A stretch of DNA of 64,000 bases from Parahoeflea alexandrii (GCF_024105735.1 NZ_JAAAML010000003.1:1-64000); one strand, 5' to 3'. Numbered from the stretch's first letter, positions 8,143 to 17,319 are shown. Notes: generated from the sequence alone by a model not told the origin. Translations and numbers: made by a program.

Positions 8143-8877
8143 ATGTCAATGAAGAAGACCGCGCTGGTCATCAGCGCTCACGCGGCCGATTTCGTCTGGC
8201 GCTGCGGCGGCGCCATCGCCGCGCATGCCGAGCTTGGATACGACGTCACCGTGCTCTGCCTGTCGTTTGGCGAACGCGGCGAGAGCGCCAAACTCTGGAA
8301 ACAGCCGGGCATGACCCTGCAGGCGGTGAAAGACGCCCGCCGCAAGGAAGCCGAAGAGGCGGCGAAGGCGCTGGGCGTGCATGAGCTGGTGTGCCTCGAT
8401 CTCGGCGATTATCCGCTGGAGCTTTCCCGCGACGACAAGAACCAGGTGGTCGACGTCATCCGCAAGGTCCAGCCGGCCTTCATGCTGTCGCACTCGAAAT
8501 ACGACCCGTACAACACCGATCACAGCTACACGACACAGGTGGCGCTCGAGTGCCGGATGATCGCCCAGGCCTGGGGACACAATCCGGGCGAGAAGGTGCT
8601 TGGCGCGCCGCAGCTCTACCTGTTCGAGCCGCACCAGACCGAGCAGATGGGATGGAAGCCGGACACGTTTCTGGACATCACCCCGGTGTGGGAGAAAAAG
8701 CGCGCGGCGATCGAGTGCATGCAGGGCCAGGAGCATCTCTGGGAGTATTACACCCGCGTGGCGCAACAACGCGCCAATCATTTCAAGCGCAATTCCGGCG
8801 GTCAGTCCGGTGGCCGCGACTGCAAATATGCCGAAGGGTTTGAATCGATCTTCCCGCGCACGGTGGACGAGCTTTGA
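8143..8877 (+). CDS. galB: 4-oxalomesaconate hydratase (PIG-L family)
   Basis: A 244-aa PIG-L/LmbE-fold metal hydrolase homologue. GalB of Pseudomonas putida hydrates 4-oxalomesaconate to 4-carboxy-4-hydroxy-2-oxoadipate. The GalB-specific start SAHAADFVWRCGGAIAAHAE replaces the common PHPDD metal motif of deacetylases. LSFGERGESAKLW, DLGDYPL, LSHSKYDPYN-DH and GQEHLWEYYTRVA all match my memory of P. putida GalB closely. The start chosen is the ATG at 8143 after GGAG at 8131; the open frame extends to 7978 but that part is the promoter region. First gene of a + strand operon with the dioxygenase, aldolase and tautomerase. It is an analogue of the unrelated LigJ. Confidence 0.88.
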   Translation: MSMKKTALVISAHAADFVWRCGGAIAAHAELGYDVTVLCLSFGERGESAKLWKQPGMTLQAVKDARRKEAEEAAKALGVHELVCLDLGDYPLELSRDDKNQVVDVIRKVQPAFMLSHSKYDPYNTDHSYTTQVALECRMIAQAWGHNPGEKVLGAPQLYLFEPHQTEQMGWKPDTFLDITPVWEKKRAAIECMQGQEHLWEYYTRVAQQRANHFKRNSGGQSGGRDCKYAEGFESIFPRTVDEL

Positions 8878-8919
8878 TGTCAGGATTTCGCGGCGGACCT
8901 GAAATCACTGGAGTATCCC

Positions 8920-9882
8920 ATGTCTGAACCCTGCTTCGACATCGCACACCTGGCCCATGTCGAGATGTACACGGACAGGTTCGAGGAAAGCCTCGACTTC
9001 TTCACACGGGTCTACGGCCTGACCGTTTCGGGCCAGGACGAGACCTCGGCCTATCTGAGGGCCTGGGATGATTACGAGTTTCACAGCCTGAAACTGACAC
9101 GGCATCACACCACTGGTGTCGGGCATATCGCCTATCGCGCCTCTTCGCCCGAAGCCCTCAAGCGGCGGGTCGTCGCCATCGAGGCAAGCCGCTTCAAGAG
9201 CCTCGGATGGGTGGATGGCGATCTCGGTCACGGCCGGGCCTACCGCTTCGAGGATCCGTTCGGCCATGTGTTCGAGATCTACTGGGACACCGTCAGGTAC
9301 CGGCCGGATGCAGCGCATAAGCCGGCGCTCAAGAATATGGCAAGCCGGTTTCACGCCACCGGCGCCTGTCCGCGCCGCATCGACCATCTCAACCTGCTGG
9401 CGACCGATGTGTCCGAGTTCCGGGAGTTCATGGAAACATGCCTGGGCTCGCGTGTGACCGAGATCATCCAGCTCGACAATGGCCGCCTTGGCGGCTGCTG
9501 GTTCACCATCAACAACAAGACCTATGACCTGGCCTGCACCGAAGAGCATGGCGGCGGCAGCGGGCGCCTTCACCACGTCACCTACGCCACCGATTCCCGC
9601 GAGGACATATTGCGCGCCGCCGACATCTTTCTCGAGAACGGCGTTCACATCGAAACGGGACCGCACAAGCACGCCGTCCAGGGCACGTTCTTTCTCTATG
9701 TCTGGGAGCCCGCGGGCAACCGCGTCGAACTGGCGAACTCCGGCGCCCGGCTGATCCTGCAGCCCGATTGGGAACCGGTGGTCTGGACCGAGGCCGACCG
9801 CAGGAAGGGCCAGGCCTGGGGCCTGAAGACAATCGAGAGTTTCCACACCCACGGAACCCCTCCGGTCAAGAAGGATCATTGA
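8920..9882 (+). CDS. Type I (VOC-fold) extradiol ring-cleavage dioxygenase
   Basis: A 320-aa two-domain VOC protein of the catechol 2,3-dioxygenase / homoprotocatechuate 2,3-dioxygenase class. The Fe(II)/Mn(II) facial triad can be placed as His in [11 protein letters not shown], His in [11 protein letters not shown] and Glu in [10 protein letters not shown]. The second-shell [18 protein letters not shown] segment is typical of type I enzymes. Its operon position predicts a protocatechuate- or gallate-like substrate whose cleavage product feeds 4-oxalomesaconate metabolism. The known enzymes at this step (LigAB, GalA, DesZ) are type II, so this would be a non-orthologous replacement. Regiospecificity (4,5 or 2,3) cannot be read from sequence. 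Confidence 0.85.
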   Translation: MSEPCFDIAHLAHVEMYTDRFEESLDFFTRVYGLTVSGQDETSAYLRAWDDYEFHSLKLTRHHTTGVGHIAYRASSPEALKRRVVAIEASRFKSLGWVDGDLGHGRAYRFEDPFGHVFEIYWDTVRYRPDAAHKPALKNMASRFHATGACPRRIDHLNLLATDVSEFREFMETCLGSRVTEIIQLDNGRLGGCWFTINNKTYDLACTEEHGGGSGRLHHVTYATDSREDILRAADIFLENGVHIETGPHKHAVQGTFFLYVWEPAGNRVELANSGARLILQPDWEPVVWTEADRRKGQAWGLKTIESFHTHGTPPVKKDH

Positions 9883-9883
9883 A

Positions 9884-10555
9884 GTGCCAGTTGTCAGACA
9901 GACTATCGATCGCGCCGACGCCGAGCTCATCAGGCGGCTGGGCGAAGCCGGCGTCGCCACCGTGCACGAGGCGCAGGGCCGCACCGGGCTGATGAAGCCG
10001 AACATGCGCCCGATCCAGCAGGATCTCGCCATCGCCGGATCGGCGGTGACAATCTCCGCCGCACCCGGCGACAACTGGATGATCCATGTGGCCATCGAGC
10101 AATTGCAGGAGGGCGACATCATGGTGCTGGCGCCGACCGCCCCCTGCGACATGGGCTATTTCGGCGACCTGCTGGCAACCTCCGCCATGGCCCGCGGCTG
10201 CAGAGCCCTCATCATTGATGCCGGCGTACGCGACACGCGGGATCTTCGCAGGATGGGGTTTGGCGTCTGGTCGACGGCGGTTTCGGCGCAGGGCACGGTC
10301 AAGGAGACATTGGGCAGCGTGAATGTGCCACTCGTGTGCGCCGGCGCCCTGGTCAATCCGGGCGATATCATCATCGCAGACGATGACGGGGCCTGCGTTG
10401 TTCCCCGTGCCAATGCCGAAACCGTCATGGCCGCCACCGCGAAGCGGCTCGATGCCGAGGAGGCAAAACGCGCGCGGCTTGCCGCGGGCGAACTCGGCCT
10501 CGACATCTACGACATGCGTCCGCGGCTTGCCGAAAAGGGCCTGAAATATGTCTGA
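9884..10555 (+). CDS. galC: 4-carboxy-4-hydroxy-2-oxoadipate aldolase (RraA-like)
   Basis: A 223-aa class II pyruvate aldolase of the RraA-like HMG/CHA family (LigK/GalC/ProA), which splits CHA into pyruvate and oxaloacetate. The family motif [22 protein letters not shown], with the GVRD loop holding the metal-binding acidic residue, is near residues 100-125. VVPRANAE is also typical. It starts at GTG 9884, one base after the dioxygenase stop, with AAGGA upstream, and overlaps the next gene by 8 nt. The tail [19 protein letters not shown] is characteristic of the CHA aldolase branch rather than RraA itself. Confidence 0.9.
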   Translation: MPVVRQTIDRADAELIRRLGEAGVATVHEAQGRTGLMKPNMRPIQQDLAIAGSAVTISAAPGDNWMIHVAIEQLQEGDIMVLAPTAPCDMGYFGDLLATSAMARGCRALIIDAGVRDTRDLRRMGFGVWSTAVSAQGTVKETLGSVNVPLVCAGALVNPGDIIIADDDGACVVPRANAETVMAATAKRLDAEEAKRARLAAGELGLDIYDMRPRLAEKGLKYV

Positions 10556-11600
10556 CGGCATTGCCTGCCTGTGGATGCGCGGCGGCACCTCGAAAGGTGC
10601 CTATTTTCTCAAGCGCGACCTTCCCGACACTCCGGCCGAGCGGGATGCGCTGCTGCTCAGGATCATGGGTTCACCGGATCCGCGCCAGATCGACGGCATT
10701 GGCGGGGCTGATCCGCTGACCTCGAAGGTCGCCATTCTGTCGCCCTCCACGCGCGCGGATGCTGATGTCGACTACCTGTTTCTCCAGGTCTTTGTCGATC
10801 AGGCGCTGGTGTCCGATGCGCAGGGCTGCGGCAATATCCTGGCGGCGGTCGGCCCGGCAGCGATAGAGCGAGGCCTCGTCGCGGTTTCCGGCGAGACCAC
10901 GCCGGTGCGCATCCACATGCTCAACACGGGTGAGGTCGCCACCGCCCAGATTTCGACACCCGGCGGCAAGGTGAGCTACGAGGGGAGTGCCGCCATCGAC
11001 GGGGTTCCCGGCACCCATGCGCCGGTTCCGCTGATGTTTAACAACATTGCCGGATCGATGTGCGGGACCCTGCTGCCGACCGGCAACAATGTCGATGTCA
11101 TCGACGGCATCGAGTGCACGCTGATCGACAACGGAATGCCCTGCGTAATCATGCGGGCCTCCGATCTGGGTGTCACGGGCGGCGAGACGAGAGAGGAACT
11201 CGACGGCAATGCAACTCTGAAGGCCCGACTTGAGGCGATCCGGCTTGTCGCCGGCCCGCTGATGAACCTGGGGGACGTCAAGGACAAGTCCGTGCCGAAG
11301 ATGACCCTGGTCTCTGAAGCCCGCTCCGGCGGCGCGATCAGCACCCGTAGTTTCATTCCGCATAGGTGCCATGCCACGATCGGCGTCTTCGCCGCCGTCA
11401 GCGTCGCAACCGCGTGCCTGCTCCACGGATCTCCGGCTCACGCGTGCGCGTCCATTCCGTCCGACGGGCGATACGCAATCGAACATCCGACAGGTGTGAC
11501 AGAAGTCCTGATAGAGCAGGACGCAACGGGCGGCGTATCCGGTGCAGGCATATTGCGGACGGCGCGCAAGCTCATGGATGGTCGGGTCTACCAGGTATGA
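10548..11600 (+). CDS. galD: 4-oxalomesaconate tautomerase (PrpF family)
   Basis: A 350-aa PrpF-type isomerase with a diaminopimelate-epimerase-like double fold. GalD interconverts enol and keto forms of 4-oxalomesaconate, and LigU performs the related 1,3-allylic isomerisation. Visible PrpF motifs are [11 protein letters not shown] at the N terminus, [39 protein letters not shown] (catalytic Cys context) and [18 protein letters not shown]. It overlaps the aldolase by 8 nt, so the two are translationally coupled. With galB and galC it completes conversion of 4-oxalomesaconate to pyruvate and oxaloacetate. GalD versus LigU chemistry cannot be separated here. Confidence 0.85.
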   Translation: MSDGIACLWMRGGTSKGAYFLKRDLPDTPAERDALLLRIMGSPDPRQIDGIGGADPLTSKVAILSPSTRADADVDYLFLQVFVDQALVSDAQGCGNILAAVGPAAIERGLVAVSGETTPVRIHMLNTGEVATAQISTPGGKVSYEGSAAIDGVPGTHAPVPLMFNNIAGSMCGTLLPTGNNVDVIDGIECTLIDNGMPCVIMRASDLGVTGGETREELDGNATLKARLEAIRLVAGPLMNLGDVKDKSVPKMTLVSEARSGGAISTRSFIPHRCHATIGVFAAVSVATACLLHGSPAHACASIPSDGRYAIEHPTGVTEVLIEQDATGGVSGAGILRTARKLMDGRVYQV

Positions 11601-11726
11601 GCAATTAACAGCTTGTGCTCATTCTGGCGGAGGCGACTGATGCATTGCGCGGATGCGGACGCAAGGCTACGCGTCAACCGGGAATGTCTGGGGCAGGGGC
11701 CGGGGGCGGCTGTCTGCCAGGCACTG

Positions 11727-12638
11727 TCATCCTTGCGCCGAACAGGCCTTCTGGATGTAGTCGCGCAACCAGCGATGAGCCGGATCATGGGTGAAGCGTC
11801 GATGCCAGACGATCTCATGCGAGATCGGCGCGATTTCCAGCGGTATGGGGATCACTGCCAGCTCGTAGTTCTCGGCAAAGTAATCCGCGGTTCGCTTGGT
11901 GAAGACACCCACTTGATTGCTGTCGCGCAGAAGATGCGGTACCAGGGTGAAGTTGGTCAAGGCCGTCTGCACGTGCCGCGCATGGCCGAAGCGGGACAGA
12001 ATCGCATCAAAGGCCGCGTGACGTCCGCCGCCCGAGCGGACCACCAGATGCGGATAGGACAGAAGCGACTGGAAATCGGCGGCCCCTTCTGCGCGCAGGA
12101 TCGGGTGTCCCTTTCGGCACAGGCAGACCAGGTCCTCGGAAAACGCAACCGAGCGCAACATGCTCGTCGGCAGATCATCGAACCAGCCCAGGGCAAGATC
12201 GATTTCTCCACTGGCCAGCAGGCGGATCGAAACATCCCGGTCGGACGTTCGCAGATCAAGCCGCATGTTCGGGGCGATTGCGTGCATCGTGCGCATGACC
12301 GGCAGGAAGATTGGCAGGCTCAGCCGATCAGGAGCGCCGATCACGAAATGCGAACTGTCGGTTGCCAGATCGATTTCTGTTTCCTGCCGGAGGCAAAGCT
12401 CGACCCGCCTGACGATCTGCTCGACTTCGGGTGCCATGGCTTCCGCCCGCGGGGTCGGTACAAGACCGGCGCCTTCACGCACAAACAGCGGATCGTCCAG
12501 CGCATCCCGCAGACGCTTGAGGGAATTCGAGATCGCCGACTGTGTGCGGCCAAGCCGCTCTCCGGTCCTTGTCACACTGCGCTCTTCCATCAGCGTGTTG
12601 AAGACCAGCAGCAGGTTCATGTCGAAGGTTCTCAGCAT
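11727..12638 (-). CDS. LysR-family transcriptional regulator
   Basis: A 303-aa LysR regulator. The N-terminal winged HTH covers about residues 8-65 (RSVTRTGERLGRTQSAISNSLKRLRDALDDPLFVREG). The effector domain runs from about 95 to 295 and is of the NodD/NahR/LinR-like type, judged from LPIFLPVMRTMHAIAPNM. It is divergent from the ligI unit and separated by a palindrome of ATC-N9-GAT form, so it probably controls ligI and the TRAP genes in response to an aromatic-ring-cleavage intermediate. Effector unknown. Confidence 0.87.
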   Translation of the reverse strand: MLRTFDMNLLLVFNTLMEERSVTRTGERLGRTQSAISNSLKRLRDALDDPLFVREGAGLVPTPRAEAMAPEVEQIVRRVELCLRQETEIDLATDSSHFVIGAPDRLSLPIFLPVMRTMHAIAPNMRLDLRTSDRDVSIRLLASGEIDLALGWFDDLPTSMLRSVAFSEDLVCLCRKGHPILRAEGAADFQSLLSYPHLVVRSGGGRHAAFDAILSRFGHARHVQTALTNFTLVPHLLRDSNQVGVFTKRTADYFAENYELAVIPIPLEIAPISHEIVWHRRFTHDPAHRWLRDYIQKACSAQG

Positions 12639-12655
12639 GGCATGCCACGTCCACT

Positions 12656-12670
12656 ATCATTTGAAATGAT
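12656..12670. promoter_or_regulatory. Candidate LysR operator, ATC-N9-GAT palindrome
   Basis: ATCATTTGAAATGAT is a perfect 7-1-7 palindrome lying 18 bp from the start of the LysR gene and upstream of ligI. It fits the ATC-N9-GAT form reported for several LysR regulators of the NodD class, as well as T-N11-A. Confidence 0.55.
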
Positions 12671-12782
12671 GATAATAACATACAACAAAAATTTGCCAAA
12701 TGTACACTTGAAACCTACGGTTCCATGATCCTTGCTGAGGAGGCAAGGCGTCGCCCACGGGTGACATTGAGGAGGAGTATAG

Positions 12783-12815
12783 ATGATGCATTACCTGCAC
12801 GGCCGGTTTGCATGA
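12783..12815 (+). other. Possible 10-codon leader ORF coupled to ligI
   Basis: The only good Shine-Dalgarno sequence (GAGGAGG, about 12769-12775) sits before ATG-ATG at 12783, not before the ligI ATG at 12812. That ATG opens a 10-codon frame (MMHYLHGRFA) whose stop TGA overlaps the ligI start codon as ATGA. This suggests ligI translation is coupled to a short leader peptide. It could also mean that ligI uses a poor start of its own. Confidence 0.4.
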
Positions 12816-13714
12816 GTGTTTCTGATTTGGGGGCTGCAGGTTATCTGTCCTATTGCGCCACTCCAAAGCGTCCCGATTTCCGGGTGCCCGAGGGCGCGGT
12901 CGATGCGCATTGCCACGTATTCGGACCGGCAACGCGCTTTCCCTTCGCGCCCGAGCGGAAGTATACACCGGTCGACGCTCCCAAGGAGCAACTGTTCCGG
13001 CTGCGCGATTATCTCGGTTTTTCACGCAACGTGATTGTTCAGGCCACATGCCATGGCCGCAACAATGACGCTCTCGTCGACGCGCTTGCCACCTCCGATG
13101 GACGGGCCCGCGGTGTCGCCGTTGTCGGCGCCGACGTCACCGATCCGGAACTCGATGCCCTTGACCGGGCCGGCGTACGCGGCGTGCGGTTCAACTTCCT
13201 CAAGCGGCTGGTCGATGATACGCCGCACGCGGTGTTTGAACGGATCGCGCAAAGAGTTCAGCCGCTCGGCTGGCATGTCGTGGTCTATTTTGAGGCGCAA
13301 GACCTCGCAACCGTCGCACCGCTTCTGGGCCGGTTGCCGGGCAGGATTGTCGTCGACCACATGGGACGCCCCGATGTCACAAAGGGCGCCGACGGTCCCG
13401 AGTTTGCCCGTTTCATTGAACTCATGGAGCGCAATCAGCAGATCTGGGTCAAGGTTTCCTGTCCGGAACGGCTTACCGTATCCGGTCCACCCTATGACGA
13501 TGTCGTGCCCTTCGCCCATCGCCTGGTGACAACGTTCCCCGACCGCGTCCTCTGGGGCACCGACTGGCCTCATCCGAACATGGAAACGCACATGCCGGAC
13601 GACGGGGTCCTGACCGATCTCATTCCGCGCATCGCTCCCACGGAGTCCCTGCAACAGGCCCTGCTTGTCACCAACCCGATGCGGCTCTACTGGCCCGAGG
13701 AGATGCAGCCTTGA
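12812..13714 (+). CDS. ligI: 2-pyrone-4,6-dicarboxylate lactonase
   Basis: A 300-aa amidohydrolase-superfamily lactonase that opens 2-pyrone-4,6-dicarboxylate to 4-oxalomesaconate. AVDAHCHVFGP (residues 29-39) supplies the HxH pair. RNVIVQATCHG, RFNFLKRLVDDTP, GWHVVVYFEA, VVDHMGRPDV and the Asp of WGTDWPHPNM follow in the order I recall for Sphingobium LigI, and the C terminus LVTNPMRLYWPEEM matches almost exactly. I start at the ATG 12812; the longer frame to 12725 lacks family residues. Its product is the substrate of the galB/galD genes upstream. It overlaps the TRAP permease start, so uptake and hydrolysis are co-expressed. Confidence 0.92.
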   Translation: MSVSDLGAAGYLSYCATPKRPDFRVPEGAVDAHCHVFGPATRFPFAPERKYTPVDAPKEQLFRLRDYLGFSRNVIVQATCHGRNNDALVDALATSDGRARGVAVVGADVTDPELDALDRAGVRGVRFNFLKRLVDDTPHAVFERIAQRVQPLGWHVVVYFEAQDLATVAPLLGRLPGRIVVDHMGRPDVTKGADGPEFARFIELMERNQQIWVKVSCPERLTVSGPPYDDVVPFAHRLVTTFPDRVLWGTDWPHPNMETHMPDDGVLTDLIPRIAPTESLQQALLVTNPMRLYWPEEMQP

Positions 13715-15636
13715 CCCCCGGTGCACAGGCCTCTTCGTTGAACCGGATTCTCGTCGCTGGCCTGGCGAGCACAATGATCGTCGCCTGCATCCTTTGGAAC
13801 ATCAAGGCCCCGACACGTCTGGGTCTGGCGATCCTCCCGCAGCAGTACATGGCCTTCCAGCTCGGCATTGCGCTGGCGGTCGCCTATCTGCGTTTCGGGT
13901 TCAATGGACAGGACAAGACGCGGGTTGGCTGGGTCGACGGCACCATTGCCGCGATCGCCTTTGTCACGCTGATGTATGCCGCCTGGGACTTTGCCTGGCT
14001 GCTGCAGGAACAGGCCTACCGGCCCTGGCAGATCACTGTGATCGGCACCGTCGTTACCCTTGCCGTTCTGGAAGGCGTGCGCCGCCGTGCGGGACTTATG
14101 CTGTTTTCGATTGTCAGCCTTTTTCTTGTCTATGCGCTCGTTGCCGACAAGGTGCCGGGACGGCTGATCGGCAAGGAACTGAGCCCGGAGCGGCTGGTCC
14201 AGTATGCGGGCTTCGATCCCAACGCGGTTTTCTCCACACCGCTGGCGGTCGGCACGATCGTGGTGATGCTCTTTGTCTTCTTCGGCCAGTTGCTCTTAGC
14301 GGCGGGCGGCGGAAATTTTTTTACCGACCTGGCGATGGCTGCTACCGGGCGGACGCGCGGCGGAAGCGCCAAGATCTCGGTCGTCGGGTCAGCGCTGTTC
14401 GGCTCGATCTCAGGCTCGGCGGTCGCAAATGTCGTCACCACCGGCGTCGTCACCATCCCGCTGATGAACCGGGGCGGCTATTCCAAGCGCGATGCCGGCG
14501 CGATCGAGGCCGTCGCCTCGACTGGCGGCCAGCTGACGCCGCCGATCATGGGAGCCGCCGCGTTCCTGATGGCCGAGTTTCTCGATATCCCATACCTGGC
14601 CGTGGCCGGCGCAGCCCTGCTGCCGGCCGCACTCTACTATCTCGCTGTTTTCACCCAGGTGGATCTGATAGCCGCGCGTGACAAGATTGCCTCCGCGGAT
14701 ACTGATGGGCTCACACCCCGGCAGGTGCTGCGCGAGGGCTGGCATTTCATCCTGCCCTTCGCCGTATTGCTGCTGGCATTGTTCGTCTGGCGAATGGATC
14801 CCGAGGAGTCCGCTCTGCTCTCCTCCGTCGCGATTGTCGGCGTCGGTTTCCTGCGGGGTTATCGCGGCGAGCGGCTCACACTGCGCACGCTGGGTCGGGT
14901 CTTCGTCGACACCGGTATCGCCATGATCAACCTGATCCTCGTCGTTGCCGCCGCGGGCTTCGTCATCGGGGTTCTCAACATCACCGGCCTCGGCTTTGCG
15001 CTGACCCTGGTTCTTGTCGACACGGTGGGGTCCAATCTGAGCCTGCTGCTCATCGCATCGGCAGCGATCTGCATCATACTCGGCATGGGCATGCCGACCT
15101 CGGGGGTCTACGTGCTTCTGGCCGCGCTGGTCGCACCTTCGCTGGTCCAGGCCGGAATCACGCCGATGGCCGCGCATCTGTTCATTCTGTATTTCGGGAT
15201 GCTGTCGATGATCACGCCGCCGGTTGCGCTGGCTGCTTTCGCGGCGGCGACGATTACCAGGGACGACCCGCTTCTGACCGGCGTTGCCTCGATGCGCATC
15301 GGCTGGGCAGCTTTCATCATCCCTTTCCTATTCGTGGCCACGCCGGAACTGCTGATGGAGGGGGAGACGGCACGGATGGGGCTGATGATGGCGCTCTCCG
15401 TCATCGGCATCATCGCCGTCACGAGCGGGATCGTCGGCTACTGGAGCGGGCCATTGAACCTGCCGTTGCGCGGGCTTGTTGTGGTGCTCGGTCTCTGCAC
15501 CCTGCCACTCGGCTTCCTGCCGGCCGGCGACATCTTTCACGAAATAGCAGCCGGGCTCTGTCTCGTCCTTGCCCTGCTGCTCGCCTTACGGGGCAGGTTC
15601 CATCATGAAAACACCAAGGGAGGAATTCAATCATGA
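13711..15636 (+). CDS. TRAP transporter fused 4TM/12TM permease
   Basis: A 641-aa membrane protein in which the small (DctQ-like) and large (DctM-like) TRAP permeases are fused, the form that partners TAXI-type binding proteins. The N-terminal ~150 aa hold four helices. The remainder carries large-subunit signatures such as SVVGSALFGSISGSAVANVVTTGVVTIPLMNRGGY and GGQLTPPIMGAAAFLMAEFL. The start is TTG at 13711 in a TTGA overlap with the ligI stop. It is followed directly by the TAXI binding protein gene with a 4-nt overlap. Linkage to ligI suggests import of a ring-cleavage-related dicarboxylate such as PDC. Confidence 0.88.
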   Translation: MTPGAQASSLNRILVAGLASTMIVACILWNIKAPTRLGLAILPQQYMAFQLGIALAVAYLRFGFNGQDKTRVGWVDGTIAAIAFVTLMYAAWDFAWLLQEQAYRPWQITVIGTVVTLAVLEGVRRRAGLMLFSIVSLFLVYALVADKVPGRLIGKELSPERLVQYAGFDPNAVFSTPLAVGTIVVMLFVFFGQLLLAAGGGNFFTDLAMAATGRTRGGSAKISVVGSALFGSISGSAVANVVTTGVVTIPLMNRGGYSKRDAGAIEAVASTGGQLTPPIMGAAAFLMAEFLDIPYLAVAGAALLPAALYYLAVFTQVDLIAARDKIASADTDGLTPRQVLREGWHFILPFAVLLLALFVWRMDPEESALLSSVAIVGVGFLRGYRGERLTLRTLGRVFVDTGIAMINLILVVAAAGFVIGVLNITGLGFALTLVLVDTVGSNLSLLLIASAAICIILGMGMPTSGVYVLLAALVAPSLVQAGITPMAAHLFILYFGMLSMITPPVALAAFAAATITRDDPLLTGVASMRIGWAAFIIPFLFVATPELLMEGETARMGLMMALSVIGIIAVTSGIVGYWSGPLNLPLRGLVVVLGLCTLPLGFLPAGDIFHEIAAGLCLVLALLLALRGRFHHENTKGGIQS

Positions 15637-16604
15637 CCAAGTTCGTTAGCCTGATTGCCGCAGGCGCCATCAGCATCGGCCTCGCCAGTGCTGCCAGCGC
15701 ACAGGTGGTGACCATCGCCTCGGGCGCACAGGGCACACTGGCCTACAACACCGGGCAGGCGGTCGCCAAGGTCGCCAACGATGCTGGAATTACCGGTCGC
15801 ACCCAGCCGCTTGTCGGCTATCTGCCGCTGATCAGCAATGGCGAGGTCGACTTCGGCTTCTCAAACCTCATCGAAACCGAATACGCGGTCACCGGGACCG
15901 GGAATTACGACCGGGCCAGCCCCGACATTCAGCTTGTCGGCACCATGTTCAACCTGGTCACCGGCATGATGGCGCCTTGTGATCTTGGGCTCGCCACCAT
16001 CGCCGATGTCAAGGCACGGGCCGCCGATCTGCGGATTGCGTCGGAATACACGTCCTCGACGATCATCAAGTTCTACATCGCCGGCGGGCTGGCGAATGGC
16101 GGGATGAGCTATGACGACTTCCAGCAGGTACCGGTGGCGAGTTTCGTCGCCGGCATCGACGCGCTGGGCGACGGGCTCGTCGACATCGCCCTTGTGTCGC
16201 TCAATGCGGGCGCGGGGCAACAGGCTTCGGTCAAGCTGCAGGACCGGGGCGGGCTGTGCTACATCTCCCAGGATTCATCCGAAGCAGGTACGGCCGCATT
16301 CAAGGAATACCTCCCTGCCGGCAAGCTCGTGTCCCGCGAGCAGAACGAAAAGGTCAACGGTTTGCAGAACCACCCGGCCAACCTGATGAGCATTCCCTGG
16401 GTGCTGATGACAAACAACAAGGTGGACGAGGATCTCGTCTACCGTCTGACCAAGGCGATCGCCGAGAACAAGGAAGCCTTGAAGGCATCGTTCGGCGCCT
16501 TCGGGGGCTTTGACCCCAAGACGATGGCGCCGGCGTCTTCCGTGCCCTATCACGCAGGCGCCCTGCGCTATTTTGCGGAAGCCGGGATTTCTGTCGGCAA
16601 ATGA
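15633..16604 (+). CDS. TAXI-family TRAP solute-binding protein
   Basis: A 323-aa periplasmic protein with a Sec signal (MTKFVSLIAAGAISIGLASAASA, cleavage near ASA-QVV). The TAXI feature is the opening VVTIASGAQGTLAYNTGQAVAKVAND and the SNGEVDFGFSN block; NMT1-like folds share this. It overlaps the fused permease by 4 nt and so forms the two-gene TAXI-TRAP transporter. Ligand not known; the ligI neighbour points to a pyrone or tricarboxylate-like acid. Confidence 0.87.
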   Translation: MTKFVSLIAAGAISIGLASAASAQVVTIASGAQGTLAYNTGQAVAKVANDAGITGRTQPLVGYLPLISNGEVDFGFSNLIETEYAVTGTGNYDRASPDIQLVGTMFNLVTGMMAPCDLGLATIADVKARAADLRIASEYTSSTIIKFYIAGGLANGGMSYDDFQQVPVASFVAGIDALGDGLVDIALVSLNAGAGQQASVKLQDRGGLCYISQDSSEAGTAAFKEYLPAGKLVSREQNEKVNGLQNHPANLMSIPWVLMTNNKVDEDLVYRLTKAIAENKEALKASFGAFGGFDPKTMAPASSVPYHAGALRYFAEAGISVGK

Positions 16605-16614
16605 CACCGTGGTG

Positions 16615-16640
16615 TGCGCCCTCTCTTGCGAGGGGGCGCA
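16615..16640 (+). terminator. Hairpin between TAXI binding-protein and hydrolase genes
   Basis: TGCGCCC (16615-16621) and GGGCGCA (16634-16640) pair in the 58-nt gap and are followed by AAATTCTT. This could trim or stabilise the binding-protein mRNA. There is no true T-tract. Confidence 0.3.
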
Positions 16641-16662
16641 AATTCTTGAGAAGGACCGACTG

Positions 16663-17319
16663 ATGATGACGCAAACAAAGGCTGCAGACGGCCATCTTTT
16701 CGATTGCTGGATCGAACCCGCAAAAAGCGAACGCAAGGGAGGAATCGTCATCCTCCAGGAGATCTTCGGCGTGACCGACCAGCTCAAGGGTGTGGCCGCC
16801 ATTTATGCCGCGCTCGGCTATGAAGTGGCGATCCCGGCATTGTTCGACCGCCAGGAACGCGGTGTTGTCGTGCCTTTTGACAAGGGGCCGAAGGGACGCG
16901 ATCTGATGCTGGCCGCCAAGCTCGACGAGACCATGGTGGACGTCGCCGCAGCCGTCGCCGCGCTCGCGAAAAATGGCGGCAAGGTCGGCGTGATCGGCTT
17001 TTGCTGGGGCGGCGGCCTGGCCATCCGGGCGGCCCAGACGCTGGATATCGCCGCTGCGGTCGCCTTCTACGGCACCCGGCTGCCGCAATACCTGGATCGT
17101 CCGCTCAAGGCGCCGATGCAGGGCCATTGGGGTACTCAGGACGATCATGTCCCCGCCGAGATGCTGGCAGAGGCCCAAGCCTATCTGCCCCAGATGGAGG
17201 TCCATACCTACACGGCAGGGCATGCCTTCGCCAATGATGCGCGCCCATCCTACGTTCCCGACGTGGCGGCGAAAGCCCACGCTCGAACCCAGGCCTTCCT
17301 GCAGAAGCACCTCGGTTGA
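16663..17319 (+). CDS. Dienelactone hydrolase family protein
   Basis: A 218-aa alpha/beta hydrolase of the DLH family. The Cys-Asp-His triad is visible as Cys114 in GFCWGGGLA, Asp160/161 in GTQDDHVPAEM and His188 in TAGHAFAND. The conserved N-terminal QEIFGV motif that positions the lactone carboxylate is at residues 32-37. The start at 16663 (ATGATG) follows GAGAAGG; the open frame extends upstream into the binding-protein gene and is not used. Last gene of the ligI-TRAP unit. It may hydrolyse a lactone or pyrone related to the pathway. Its substrate is not deducible. Confidence 0.85.
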   Translation: MMTQTKAADGHLFDCWIEPAKSERKGGIVILQEIFGVTDQLKGVAAIYAALGYEVAIPALFDRQERGVVVPFDKGPKGRDLMLAAKLDETMVDVAAAVAALAKNGGKVGVIGFCWGGGLAIRAAQTLDIAAAVAFYGTRLPQYLDRPLKAPMQGHWGTQDDHVPAEMLAEAQAYLPQMEVHTYTAGHAFANDARPSYVPDVAAKAHARTQAFLQKHLG

